NCBI GenBank assembly: GCA_029298735.1
Contig: JANSLP010000124.1
Coordinates: forward strand, 22,218 to 86,217
Reading direction: 5' to 3'
DNA: 64,000 bases
DNA from: Ophiostoma sp. CBS 140.51
Taxonomy: Eukaryota; Ascomycota; Sordariomycetes; Ophiostomatales; Ophiostomataceae
Part shown: positions 29,339 to 38,900 of the stretch, one piece after another
How the letters are laid out: each line of letters opens with the position of its first letter
Position numbering within the stretch: position 1 is the first letter of the stretch
Program-made: the position numbers and the translations under genes
The notes under the pieces: generated by a model
Database searches by the model: none
Told to the model about the DNA's origin: nothing
The model's input: only the letters and a program-made list of their open reading frames with translations

Positions 29339-29958
29339 GTTGGTGGGTGAGAAGAGAAAATGGAAAATTGAGATGAACGTGAAATTTAGTTAAATAAAAA
29401 GGGAAAGAGAGGGGATATCAGGCTGACTCGGCCATGTCTTCAATATTGCATTCCATCCACTGGGTACCCGTCGATTTATATCATGTTTGCCTGCATTGGA
29501 TATAATAATGCGGGATGTGTGTTGACAGGTGTGTGAAGGTCGTAAACGTCTGTTCGTTGACATGAATCCGGGGAGAGGCGCGCGGGGTGCCGGGGTAAAG
29601 CCGGGGTAGGAAAACCTTGTCTTTTGCCAAGCACGTTGTATCTAAATTGGCGTAGTGGCCGTGGAGTTGACGGAGCTGCTAACGGACTTGTCACAGAGCC
29701 AAAATGGTGCCCGCGGATACACGACTCCTAGTCTGTTTTTAGGGTCCGCACCGAGACTCCGCGGACTTGGAGAACAGACGGACTGCAGTTTGGAAATGGA
29801 AAATAAACTCAAGGAACATTCAATTCTTTCATCTAGATATCTTCTGCTTGCCCATTATTTCGTCCACCTCTTGATTTTGTGTATTTCCCTACAAGACATA
29901 ACGGCTACTGTGTGTTAGCAGGTGATTTCTTTCATATCAACAAGGGGGTCAAGGGGAC
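29339..29958. promoter_or_regulatory. Promoter region of the ACS carrier at 27.8-29.3 kb
   Basis: 620 bases also holding the 3' end of the next carrier. Minus-strand TATAAATC at 29473-29480 lies about 140 bases before the start. CCCGCGGA at 29710-29717 and TCCGCGGA at 29758-29765 are the last members of the palindrome set, 370-430 bases upstream. Confidence 0.55.
29758..29765. promoter_or_regulatory. TCCGCGGA palindrome, ACS carrier promoter
   Basis: A perfect octamer 420 bases before the carrier start, with a near-copy (CCCGCGGA) 48 bases away at 29710-29717. Confidence 0.5.
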
Positions 29959-31548
29959 TTACAATGCGAGATTCTCACGGTCCGTCAGGTCGAGTTGGCG
30001 GGCATCCACCACTTCTTCGACACGCTCACCAGACTCATCGACGTGCTCGACAACACCGACCTCCTGGACCAGGCCCTGGGCCGCCAGAGCATCACGCCGG
30101 GCATTCTCCTTGGCCAGATACCAGCGCAGGTACAGAATAATAATGGTGGGCAAGACGCAGGCAATGCCCAGAATGACGGCCCAGGTGACGAGGTAGCGCG
30201 GCTTGTACTGTGGTTGGAAGAGTTGAGGCGACAGAATATTACCCAAACCATAGCCGACATGGTACAGCGCAATGACGGCCGTCTTCTTGGTGTGGCCAGC
30301 CGAACAGTTGGCCGCCCAAATCATGACGACGCTGTAGGCGATGCCAGCAGTTCCCCGAATGTAAATGGCCGTCAAGAGGCCGGCGCGATTGGTCCATGGA
30401 AGAGTGAGGAGCATGATGCAGGACACAATGGCCGGGATGTAGGACGCGGCGGCGACCCAGGCGCGGGTATTCTTGGTTTTTGCGAGTGTCCAGGCAGCGG
30501 CCAGCAGTGACACGAGCGACACGAGACCGGTCAAGCAGCCCAGCAGGGTCGTCTCTAAAGTGCTGAACCCAAACGACTGGATAATCAACGAGTACTGGTT
30601 GGTCAGACCGTTGGCCATTTCCTGGGACCAGGCGTGGAAAAAAAAGAGCCATGTCTTGGGGTCTTTGAGGGCCTCGACGAGCTGGTACTTTTGGAACCGC
30701 TTCTGCTCAATGCCCGAGTGGTTGGATGCAATGCGCAGAATGGATTGGGCGCGGTCGCTGGGCTTCTTGAAAAAGTGGGCCGTGGCCGGGCTGTCGGGAA
30801 AGAAGAACCAGACAAACACGCCATAAAAGATGGTGAGGATACCCGTAATGACCATGAACCACTTCCAGGGTGCAAAGCCGCCCGTCTTTATGTAGAGGAC
30901 GCCGTACGACAGCAAGCCCGACGTAATGGGACTCGAGTTGCCGGCAGCCCACATGCTGGGCATCAGCCAGGCCTGCTCGTCGTAGGTGAAGAACATGGAC
31001 AAAGTCAACAGGAAAGCAGGGACGACACAAGCTTCGGCCAGACCCAGCAGGAAACGGACGGCAAAGAGTGCACCGAAGCTGCGGCAAGGGATGTGCAGCA
31101 GCAAGATTGCACCCCAGACGATAAGATTGCCGGCCAGCCATTTTCCGACTGGGAAGCGCTGGAGAGCCAAATTTTGAGGCCATTCTGCCAGCAGGTAGCC
31201 CACATAAAAGATGGACGACAGCCAGTTGTACTGGTTGGCACTGAGGTGGGCGTCGTCCAAAATTCCCAGAATAGCTGAACTGCCGAGTGTCTGCTTGTCG
31301 ACGTACATCAAGTGGTAGCCGACACAGATGATGGGCAGGATCCAGCGAATAGCTTTGCGGCGGAGCCGAGCCGCTTCTTCGGGTGTCGGTGGCTCGACTT
31401 TGATGGACGAGAGCAGGCGGTAACTCTCGTCGGCATAGCGGTCGGAACGTTTGGCCAGGCGGGATGATGGTGACACTTCGGGAACTGGTGTGGCCGATGT
31501 CTCGGTGACGGACACGGCCGACTGGCCGGGACTCGCAGTCTTGGCCAT
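29959..31548 (-). CDS. MFS carrier, second ACS-family member
   Basis: A single exon of 529 residues from the ATG at 31548; the 35 extra codons upstream encode a hydrophobic stretch out of family register and are likely leader. The cytosolic N-terminus of about 75 residues is Ser/Pro/Thr-rich. Helix 1 reads WILPIICVGYHLMYVDKQTLG, with Y-V-D-K-Q in the place of the Y-L-D-R-N of its neighbour. FYVGYLLAEWPQNLALQRFPVGKWL, RFLLGLAEACVVPAF and FFPDSPATAHFFKKPSDRAQ are also seen. The long acidic C-terminal tail (about 55 residues) is polar. Yeast relatives move nicotinate, biotin precursors or allantoate. It lies tandem with the preceding carrier but is divergent enough not to be a recent duplicate. 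Substrate is unknown; carriage of a pathway acid is inference. Confidence 0.85.
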   Translation of the reverse strand: MAKTASPGQSAVSVTETSATPVPEVSPSSRLAKRSDRYADESYRLLSSIKVEPPTPEEAARLRRKAIRWILPIICVGYHLMYVDKQTLGSSAILGILDDAHLSANQYNWLSSIFYVGYLLAEWPQNLALQRFPVGKWLAGNLIVWGAILLLHIPCRSFGALFAVRFLLGLAEACVVPAFLLTLSMFFTYDEQAWLMPSMWAAGNSSPITSGLLSYGVLYIKTGGFAPWKWFMVITGILTIFYGVFVWFFFPDSPATAHFFKKPSDRAQSILRIASNHSGIEQKRFQKYQLVEALKDPKTWLFFFHAWSQEMANGLTNQYSLIIQSFGFSTLETTLLGCLTGLVSLVSLLAAAWTLAKTKNTRAWVAAASYIPAIVSCIMLLTLPWTNRAGLLTAIYIRGTAGIAYSVVMIWAANCSAGHTKKTAVIALYHVGYGLGNILSPQLFQPQYKPRYLVTWAVILGIACVLPTIIILYLRWYLAKENARRDALAAQGLVQEVGVVEHVDESGERVEEVVDARQLDLTDRENLAL

Positions 31549-32753
31549 TGTTGGCGTGGAGGGTGATGGGGTGAATAGGAATAAAAGAGGAATGAAGGCG
31601 AGAAGGGTGAGAAGTGCGAGAAGGGAGAAGTAAATGAAATAAAAGAGGCTCATTTAGTTTACTTATTTTGTGCTGTGCGACTTGATCTGAAGATAGTCAG
31701 CACAGTGCGTGCTCTGTGCTCAATGATGTAGATCGGTCTCTTGGTCGGGTGGCTATTATATTTACTGACGAAAGTATGTGTACAGTCCCGATGTTGGTTT
31801 GGGCGGAGCTCACTGCGTGGCGTCCACGCGTTGCACAGACTATGTCAGTACTTTGTCAGTTTTCCATACTCTCTTATTCTCCATTCTAAGCACCTCGTGG
31901 CAAAAGCATCATCCTAAGATGGACCCCCACGATGAATGACAACATCTTTTGGCGATGCTGATCTATCCAGAAGGAGTAATTTTAGATGTCGGGACAAGAT
32001 TTCGGGCAGCCCAACCATGAGTGTTTATCTAGAGTTGTATCAACATGTTGAAAAAGGGCACTGGGTGCGTATTTTCCTGTGTGTCTTGTTGACTTTCCGT
32101 GGTATTTTCCTGTCGTCGCGTATTTTGATTCCAGATTCTCCAAATCGCCATATCTGACTCCGTTGACGACTGCCGCAACGTAACCCCAGTTCGTCCAAGT
32201 CGACTTAGATTCGGCCGGGATTTAAGCTCTCTACGGCCGGCAATACAAGCCAAAAGCGGGCGATCTGCAACGCTTGAAGTACACTTTCGGGCACACAACC
32301 CCGCTGTCTGCAATGGTGCAATCGGCAGCCTGTAATGTACAAGTGGAAGTACAACGTTGGTACACTTTTCTACCAAAATCCAGCCCAAGTTCGACGTACC
32401 CATCTTAACAAGCAACGACAGCACCATAATGGGCAGCAGTGGCATCATGCCGACACTGCGCAGGCCACACACCAGCACAACACGAGGCTGAACTGATTAG
32501 TCAACTTTTCGTTTTACACGACTCACCTAGTTTCTACTCTCGTTTGACCGTTTTGCCTTATTTACGCTACCATCACTCTGCGGTACCGGCGTGACACAAA
32601 GCAACAATATCATGATAAATAATTCAAAGTCTGCCAAGGGTCACCAAGGGTGTAGAAGAAAAGAAAGATAATAAAACTGCCGAATATCGCCATCGACAGC
32701 GATAACATCACCATCAACAGCATCGCCTCTTATTTCCCAGCACATCTCCCACC
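31549..32753. other. Divergent intergenic region, ACS carrier / FAD monooxygenase
   Basis: 1,205 bases. The side next to the carrier (31549-31660) is a C/T-rich leader on the minus strand. The middle (31900-32520) is mixed in composition, and one 149-codon minus frame lacks motifs. The last 60 bases before 32754 have ATC-rich leader sequence. No CCGCGG palindrome was found, which may mark the edge of the co-regulated block. Confidence 0.4.
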
Positions 32754-34139
32754 ATGACAGAACGCCCCTTCCGCATTGCCGTCGCCGGCTCGGGCATCGC
32801 CGGCCTGGCCATTGCCATTGCCCTCAAGAACCAACCGGGCGTGCAGGTCGACTTGTACGAGAGAGCCACCCAGCTGCGCGAGATTGGCGCGTCCATTGCC
32901 CTGGGGCCCAACGGCATGCGCACTCTCGACCGATTGGGTGTGCACAATGCCTTGGTCGATCTGGCCGACGATGCTGCCAACGGCCTGTCGTTCCGCAACA
33001 CTTCGGGGTACCCCATGGTCTACCGCCACTACAAGACGGGCGAGATTGTCTCGACGGACCCCAGCCAGGCCGACAAGGGTATTCTGAAAAAACACTGGAC
33101 CGCCCGGTACTACCGTGCCCACCTGCAAGAGTCGCTGGCCGCACATGTCGACCCTAAACAAATTCACCTGAGCAAGGCGTTTGCCGGTGTGGCGTGGGAC
33201 GATGCCAAGCAAGAGTTGACATTGACGTTTACGGACGGCACGACGGCCGCGGCCGATTTGTTGGTCGGTGCTGACGGCCTGCACTCCCGTGTGCGGACCT
33301 TTTTCGTTCCCCAGTCACGGCCGCAGTGGACCGGCGCTCTGGCCTTCCGCTCGGTGTTTCCGCGATCACACGTGGATCATATTGAGGGTCTCCCGCACGA
33401 GGCCACCCACGTCTGGGGCCATGACCGCACACTCTTCTTCTCGCCGCTAGGCCGCGACCTCTACACAGTCGTCGGCCAGCTGCAGTACGACCCGGCCGAG
33501 GACAGCGCCGACCAGGGCGGCCGAGACCTAAAGGACACGGCCAAGGTGTGGGCATCCAACGGCAGCGTCGAGACTTTGAGAAGCTTGTACGCCGACTGGG
33601 GCAGCCTGGTGAAGAACATTGTCAATGCTGTGCCGCATACAGAACTGTATCCCAACTCGTCTTCGGACAGCCTGCCCACCTGGGTGCTGAGCGGGACGAC
33701 GGGCAACATTCCGGCAGGTCGCGTGACACTCGCTGGTGACGCCGCCCATGCCCACGGCGGCGCGTTCGCTACGGGCGGCAGTCTCGCTTTGGACGATGCC
33801 TGGGCGTTTGCCTCGGCCTTTCAGCATGTCTTCCCGTCCACATCAAAGGAGGCACCAAAGACGGCCGACCTCCTGCGCGCCGTCAAGATTTACGAAAAGA
33901 CGCGCAAGGCACACACCGACCGGCTGTTGCGAGTGGTGCACGCCTCCAACAGTGCCCGTGTCGAGAGCCTCCGCAAAAGCAGGCAGCCCGGCTATGTCCC
34001 CGAGACGGACGAGCAGCTGCGCGTGCGTATCCGCAGCCGGACAGACCCGACATGGCTGCACGAGCATGATGTGCAGGCGACGTTTGCAGCGGCAGTGAAA
34101 GAGGTCGAGCAGGGGCTTGTTGTTCAAAGTAGACTCTAA
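32754..34139 (+). CDS. FAD-dependent monooxygenase, salicylate-hydroxylase-like
   Basis: A single exon of 461 residues from an ATG at 32754. The dinucleotide-binding motif G12-S-G14-I-A-G17 opens the protein (IAVAGSGIAGLAIAIAL), followed by the acidic ribose contact in VDLYERATQLREIGASI. The DG motif is GADGLHSRVRTFF, and the GD motif binding the flavin ribityl phosphate is VTLAGDAAHAHGGAFATGGS. This is the group A flavoprotein hydroxylase layout. Members hydroxylate aromatic acids or tailor secondary metabolites using NAD(P)H and oxygen. The usual Pro after DAAH (DAAHP) is replaced by Ala (DAAHA), and the G-Q-G segment reads FATGGS, so the flavin pocket is slightly atypical. No membrane tail is present. 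Neighbours give no clear substrate; it may not belong to the fucose block. Confidence 0.85.
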   Translation: MTERPFRIAVAGSGIAGLAIAIALKNQPGVQVDLYERATQLREIGASIALGPNGMRTLDRLGVHNALVDLADDAANGLSFRNTSGYPMVYRHYKTGEIVSTDPSQADKGILKKHWTARYYRAHLQESLAAHVDPKQIHLSKAFAGVAWDDAKQELTLTFTDGTTAAADLLVGADGLHSRVRTFFVPQSRPQWTGALAFRSVFPRSHVDHIEGLPHEATHVWGHDRTLFFSPLGRDLYTVVGQLQYDPAEDSADQGGRDLKDTAKVWASNGSVETLRSLYADWGSLVKNIVNAVPHTELYPNSSSDSLPTWVLSGTTGNIPAGRVTLAGDAAHAHGGAFATGGSLALDDAWAFASAFQHVFPSTSKEAPKTADLLRAVKIYEKTRKAHTDRLLRVVHASNSARVESLRKSRQPGYVPETDEQLRVRIRSRTDPTWLHEHDVQATFAAAVKEVEQGLVVQSRL

Positions 34140-34331
34140 GTAGTTGGTGCATAGTGTAATAGTAAAAAATGAGACAGGTTTTGGCATGCTATTACGGTTT
34201 CTCATTAAAAGCCTCTTTTAGTAAAAAGCGAACAAATAAAGTGAGACGTAAATGTTAAAAAATTAGATAAGAGAGTGGGATTGAAGTAGAATTATTGATA
34301 ATTAAAACCATGAACAAAATATACAGTCGTA

Positions 34332-35627
34332 CTACAAGTATCTGTATGTCCTCGTCAGCGCCAGTCCACCGACCAACATCAACAGTCCCGAGAAAAGGAC
34401 GGCCATGCTCCAGTCGTCGCCTCCGCCTTTACTGGAGACGATGGCATTCGCAGCACTCGGCCCGGCCAGTACGCCCACTCCGACAATGCTGTTAAACAGG
34501 CCGACTTTGCTGGCGAGATTGTCGCCGCCAAAGAGGTCCGAAATGACGACAGGAATTAAACTGACAAACCCCGACCCCAACAAACCGACAAAGACAACAA
34601 ACACCGTCATGAGAGCGACGGCGTCTTGGCCCCGATAAAGGACAGCGGGCAGCCAGAACAGCAAATGGCCAGCGCCGCACAAGACAAAACTGGCGACGAG
34701 TGCAGTGAGTTTGCCGTAGCGGTCGGCAAACGCGCCAATCCCTAACCGGCCGGCAATGGATAGACCGTTCATCAACCCTAAAAGCCAGGCGGCATAGCTG
34801 GAGTTGACACCCTGGGCGACGGCGGAGGGTGTAATCAAAAAGTAGCGGGGCAAGAAGCCGGTCATGGCCACACTGGTGGCGGCGAGCATGACCAAGAAGC
34901 GGGTGTCTTTGAGAAGGGAGAAGTCGACAAGTTTGGTCGAGCCTCGTCTCACAGGCGGATGGTCAAGGAAACGAAAGGCCGCGTAGGAACACCCCAAGAG
35001 ACCAGCCGCGAGGTAGCCGAGTGTCTGGAACGTAGCGGGCAGGCCGTGTTTCTGGAGCAAGACACGTGTCGAGTACGGCAGAACACACCCACCGAGGGCA
35101 CCTCCAGACACAACAAATGCGTTGGCCATGCCATGCCGCCGCGAAAAGAGTCGCCGCGAGACGCTGACGGCCGGGTAGTAGACAAACGCCGTGCCGAGAC
35201 CGAACGTGACTCCTTGGGCCAGCAAGAACTGGTAGAATTGCGTGCAGACGCTGGCAGTGAACAGCCCAGTGATGATGAGAAGAGAACCCACGAGCACTGC
35301 CGTATCGTACCCAAACCGGTCGGCAAACCGTCCTGTGGGCGCGCCCAGGATCATATAGAGGCTGGATGCGAGCGAGCCCACCAAAATAATCTGAGCAGGC
35401 GGTTTGTCCGGAAAGAGTGTCGACTCGTAGTAGTCCTGAAAAATGCCAAATGAGTTGGGCATGCCGACGGCGACAAACGTGATGAAGAAGGCGGCGGCCA
35501 AGAGGGCAGGCTTTGTGTAGCGAGAAGGTGGTGTGTCTACAGACGACGACCCTGGAGCGGGAGCGACATCTCGCAATGGCGACTGGTGCACCGGCGAGGT
35601 GAGCACCTCAAGTTGTGTGGCCGACAT
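34332..35627 (-). CDS. MFS carrier, monocarboxylate transporter-like (MCP family)
   Basis: A single exon of 431 residues from an ATG at 35627, ending close to its convergent neighbour (192-base AT-rich spacer, 34140-34331). Helix 1 is preceded by a polar N-terminus of about 38 residues and reads FFITFVAVGMPNSFGIFQDYY, characteristic of the fungal MCH/MCT branch. FGYDTAVLVGSLLIITGL, FGLGTAFVYYPAVSVSRRLFSRRHGMANAF (helix 4-5 loop, R-R-L-F family motif) and IGAFADRYGKLTAL in the second half agree. Animal relatives move lactate and pyruvate; fungal ones mostly have unassigned roles, including riboflavin import (Mch5). A C3-acid exporter would suit the end products of the proposed fucose route, but this is speculative. 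Confidence 0.85.
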   Translation of the reverse strand: MSATQLEVLTSPVHQSPLRDVAPAPGSSSVDTPPSRYTKPALLAAAFFITFVAVGMPNSFGIFQDYYESTLFPDKPPAQIILVGSLASSLYMILGAPTGRFADRFGYDTAVLVGSLLIITGLFTASVCTQFYQFLLAQGVTFGLGTAFVYYPAVSVSRRLFSRRHGMANAFVVSGGALGGCVLPYSTRVLLQKHGLPATFQTLGYLAAGLLGCSYAAFRFLDHPPVRRGSTKLVDFSLLKDTRFLVMLAATSVAMTGFLPRYFLITPSAVAQGVNSSYAAWLLGLMNGLSIAGRLGIGAFADRYGKLTALVASFVLCGAGHLLFWLPAVLYRGQDAVALMTVFVVFVGLLGSGFVSLIPVVISDLFGGDNLASKVGLFNSIVGVGVLAGPSAANAIVSSKGGGDDWSMAVLFSGLLMLVGGLALTRTYRYL

Positions 35628-35979
35628 AGTGATGGATATGTTTTGTTATGAGGTTAAGCGACTCAAAAACGGTAATGTCAGATGCAAAATGCTCGGCTTA
35701 ACTGTCGGCCGACTTAAGTTTATTAAAATACGGCGTTACAGAGTGCCCTATAACCGCCTATTGGCTAGCAGGCGATCACTAAACAAATGCGCTGCAAGTG
35801 CCCTAGGCCCCGAAAGTGCATACTGGTGGACGCGAGACAAACGATCACGGCAGGTGTGGTGGGCATTGAAGTCGGAAGAATGAACTGTAATTATTACTAT
35901 TATTATGAGCATTATTGGTATGGGGTGTTCAAGCTTTTAGAAATAAAGAAAAACAGAAAGAAAGAAATAAAACTGCATC
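35628..35979. other. Intergenic spacer before the giant gene's 3' end
   Basis: 352 bases containing the MCT-like gene promoter and the 3' untranslated region of the giant gene. There is an ATT-rich stretch (35885-35925) and A-rich runs (35940-35970). Nothing else was recognised. Confidence 0.4.
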
Positions 35980-38900
35980 TCAGTATGTGCCAACTGTGTC
36001 GACAGCAAAGTCCTCCTCGGTCAACAACACGCCGTCCAGCAGCTTGCCGACATGGGTCTTGTCAATGGAGGCGGATTGGCGGCGCAGCTGGGCCATCAAG
36101 GCTTTGAAGAAGGCAGAAGAGCCGGCCGAGGACGATGAGGCGGCCGAAGCGTCGCTGATACGGTGCGCCATCCCAAGGAACGTGGCCGTATCGGCATACT
36201 CTTGGTAGGAGTCAAAGTAGAGCTGGCCGGCCAACAAATTGAGAGAGATGGACACCTCACGAGGCAACAGGACAGAGGCCTGCGAGCCCACAGTGTACAA
36301 CTCCAGCCTGTCTAATGGACGGTATGCCATGTTGACACGGGCCGAGTACAAGTGGAGGCGGACAGCGGGCGACGCTCTCTTTCTGTGGATGTACGAAAAG
36401 ACCTCGTTGGCTTCAAAGGGGCTGACCAGGATGAGGTGGTCGATGGATGACGATACACTACTCGTGAGGATGTATTGTGGCGCCCGCTGAAAAGCATCCA
36501 TCCAGTTGGTCCCGTCTGGTCGCACGGTACGGGCAAAGTCGAGGGTTGCCAGGGGCTGGGAGGGTAGTCGGCTGAGGTCAACAAGATTGGCAATGGACGT
36601 TTCTCCCAAAGTGTGAAAGGCCGGCATAAAAGCCTCCGAGTCTTGTCTGATATCGCCCGTCTTGATAAAGTAGAGAATATCCGGGTGGACACTGTGCTTG
36701 AGAGCCGTTGCCTGTGGCGGCCGTGCCTTTTGGCGTTCCTCTTCAATTTCGGGCGCCAGCTCCCGTTCCTGCTCTTCATTCAAAGAGGCATGTGCCGTGT
36801 CGGTGTCGTCTCGCAAAAAGGCGCGGCAGCGGTCGTCAATGGCTTGGAGGATAGACGCGTCGGCGAGTCCAGCGTTGTGCTCGCCGTCTGCCACGTACTG
36901 TCGACTATTTCGTGGAAGGTACCGCTGGGCCAGGGACTGTGCTTCCACCTCGCGGAACTTGCCGGCCTCGTCGTTTGTCAAAGCGTAGCCGTCGGTTTTC
37001 GTCGCCCCCTTCCACAAGGACTGCTGCCAAGCAAACCGGCGCCCGTGTAGAGCCCACAAGGGCATGTACCGGAAGAGTTCTTGTTGTGTCTCGTGGATGG
37101 ACCATGACAGGACTTCACTGACGGTGGGTGTAGTCACATCCGGGCGCAACGACTGAATCTTCTCCTGTATCTCGGGCTGACACAAAAACACGACCGACTG
37201 TCCTTGCCCCAGCTGGCGCATCCGCATACAGGCCTGTACCAGGCGGTCTTTGGTCAAGTCTGCGCCCAGCGTGACGGCCGCCCGGTAGTGTGTCGGCAGC
37301 CGCAGGTCGGTGCCACGCGTGTGGGCTTCGTCGAGGAAAACGAGACAGACATCGAGATGTTTGGCGTATGGGGACGCTTGGAGCGGTTCCACCCGTCCGC
37401 GGCGGTCAACCACGGACAGCAGGTCGTCGTCGAAGAAAACGACGGCTTCAGCCGCCTCGACTTTGGAGAGCCAGCGCTGCGCGGCCTGGAGGTTGGACAA
37501 CTCCAGGACTTGGGCGCCGACGTCGAGCAGCACGCGAACTGGCGGATGCATACTGACGACGGCGTCCAGCAAAGCTTCCGCGCCGGTCTCTTCCAGTAAG
37601 TGGACCCCATTTTCTTCCCTCAACAGATTTGCCAACACCAAGGCATTGGTGTGGCTCTGCTGTGGGAGGTCGAGCTGTGTGACAGACAACGGCAGGAGGG
37701 GACGGGCGTCGTTGGTGCCGGAGAATCCCGTAGTCACTGTCGTTGACGTGGATAGATCCCACCCCGACGCACTGATTTTGTCGGGAAACTCCTTCATATG
37801 GGCGGGGAAGACAATGTGCGCCAAGTAGTAGTCAATAGCGCCTTTTGAGTACTTCAAAAAAGGGAAGAGTCGGTCGGTGCATTGCCAACGGTCGGCAAGA
37901 CTGACGCCCGAGAGCTGGCGGAAGGATGGGGGCATATCACTGCGGGCCGTCCTTACCCAAGCAGTGTACTCATCTTCGAGCTGGTCGGTGTTGACGAGGC
38001 GGTGCAATGATGCAAACAAAGCTTCATCAGAGAGACCGGCGTAGTAGTAATGTAGCGATGTGAGCAGCAGAACAACATCTGGGTGACTAAACTCGGCTCG
38101 CGGGCTGGGCATATCTTTGGACTGGTAGGGGACAACGAGCTGGGTGGGAGGTTGCCGGTTGGCGGGAGCCGGGCCGTAGTTGACTCGCCAGCGTTTGGCA
38201 CCGAGGGCAAAGGACAAAATGCCGCCTGCCAGTAAACCTCTCAGCAAGAGGAGAGGGCCCTTTGTACTGTCGGCCCAAAAGGAAGAGGTCTCGACAGCGG
38301 CGACTTCTTCATCGGTCAAGTGAAGTTTCGTCAGATACCTGAAGACAGCCTGGCGGATAGGAGCAGGCTGCAGGGCAATGGGAAACCCGTGGAGGCCTCG
38401 CTGGCAGAGCTGTCTGCCGACAAGCTGGACGAGGCGAGGGTACGCCGTCTTTTTGAGCAGGCGTGTCCGAGGGAACCGTCCGGTCCAGCGTGTGTCCTCG
38501 ACGAAAATCTCAACGGCATCTGGCATCTCCTTTTTGAGTTGGGCAACTGCAACACCCACGATATCCATCAATTCCTGCAGCAGTCCCCACCGCGTCGGAC
38601 TCAGTTCCGTCGGCCGCTGTGTGCCCATAGTGTAGATCAGTTCAAACTTGGCCGAAAAAATCTCATCGCTCTCGTCGACAATGTCGCGAGACACATGGTC
38701 AAGGTAGTGCTGGGTAGCGAGCATAGCTTTTCCGATACCGTCGTCCGTCTGTCCATTCATGCACCGCTCGATGCCCATTAGTTTGAACGAGAGAATGTGC
38801 TCCGGCTGGACGAGCAGGATGCCCCGTTGGGTTTGACAGTCGCGGAGCATCTTGTCGACTCGCAAGATATCTGCTGGCGACGACAGGTGCACTGGCCGTG

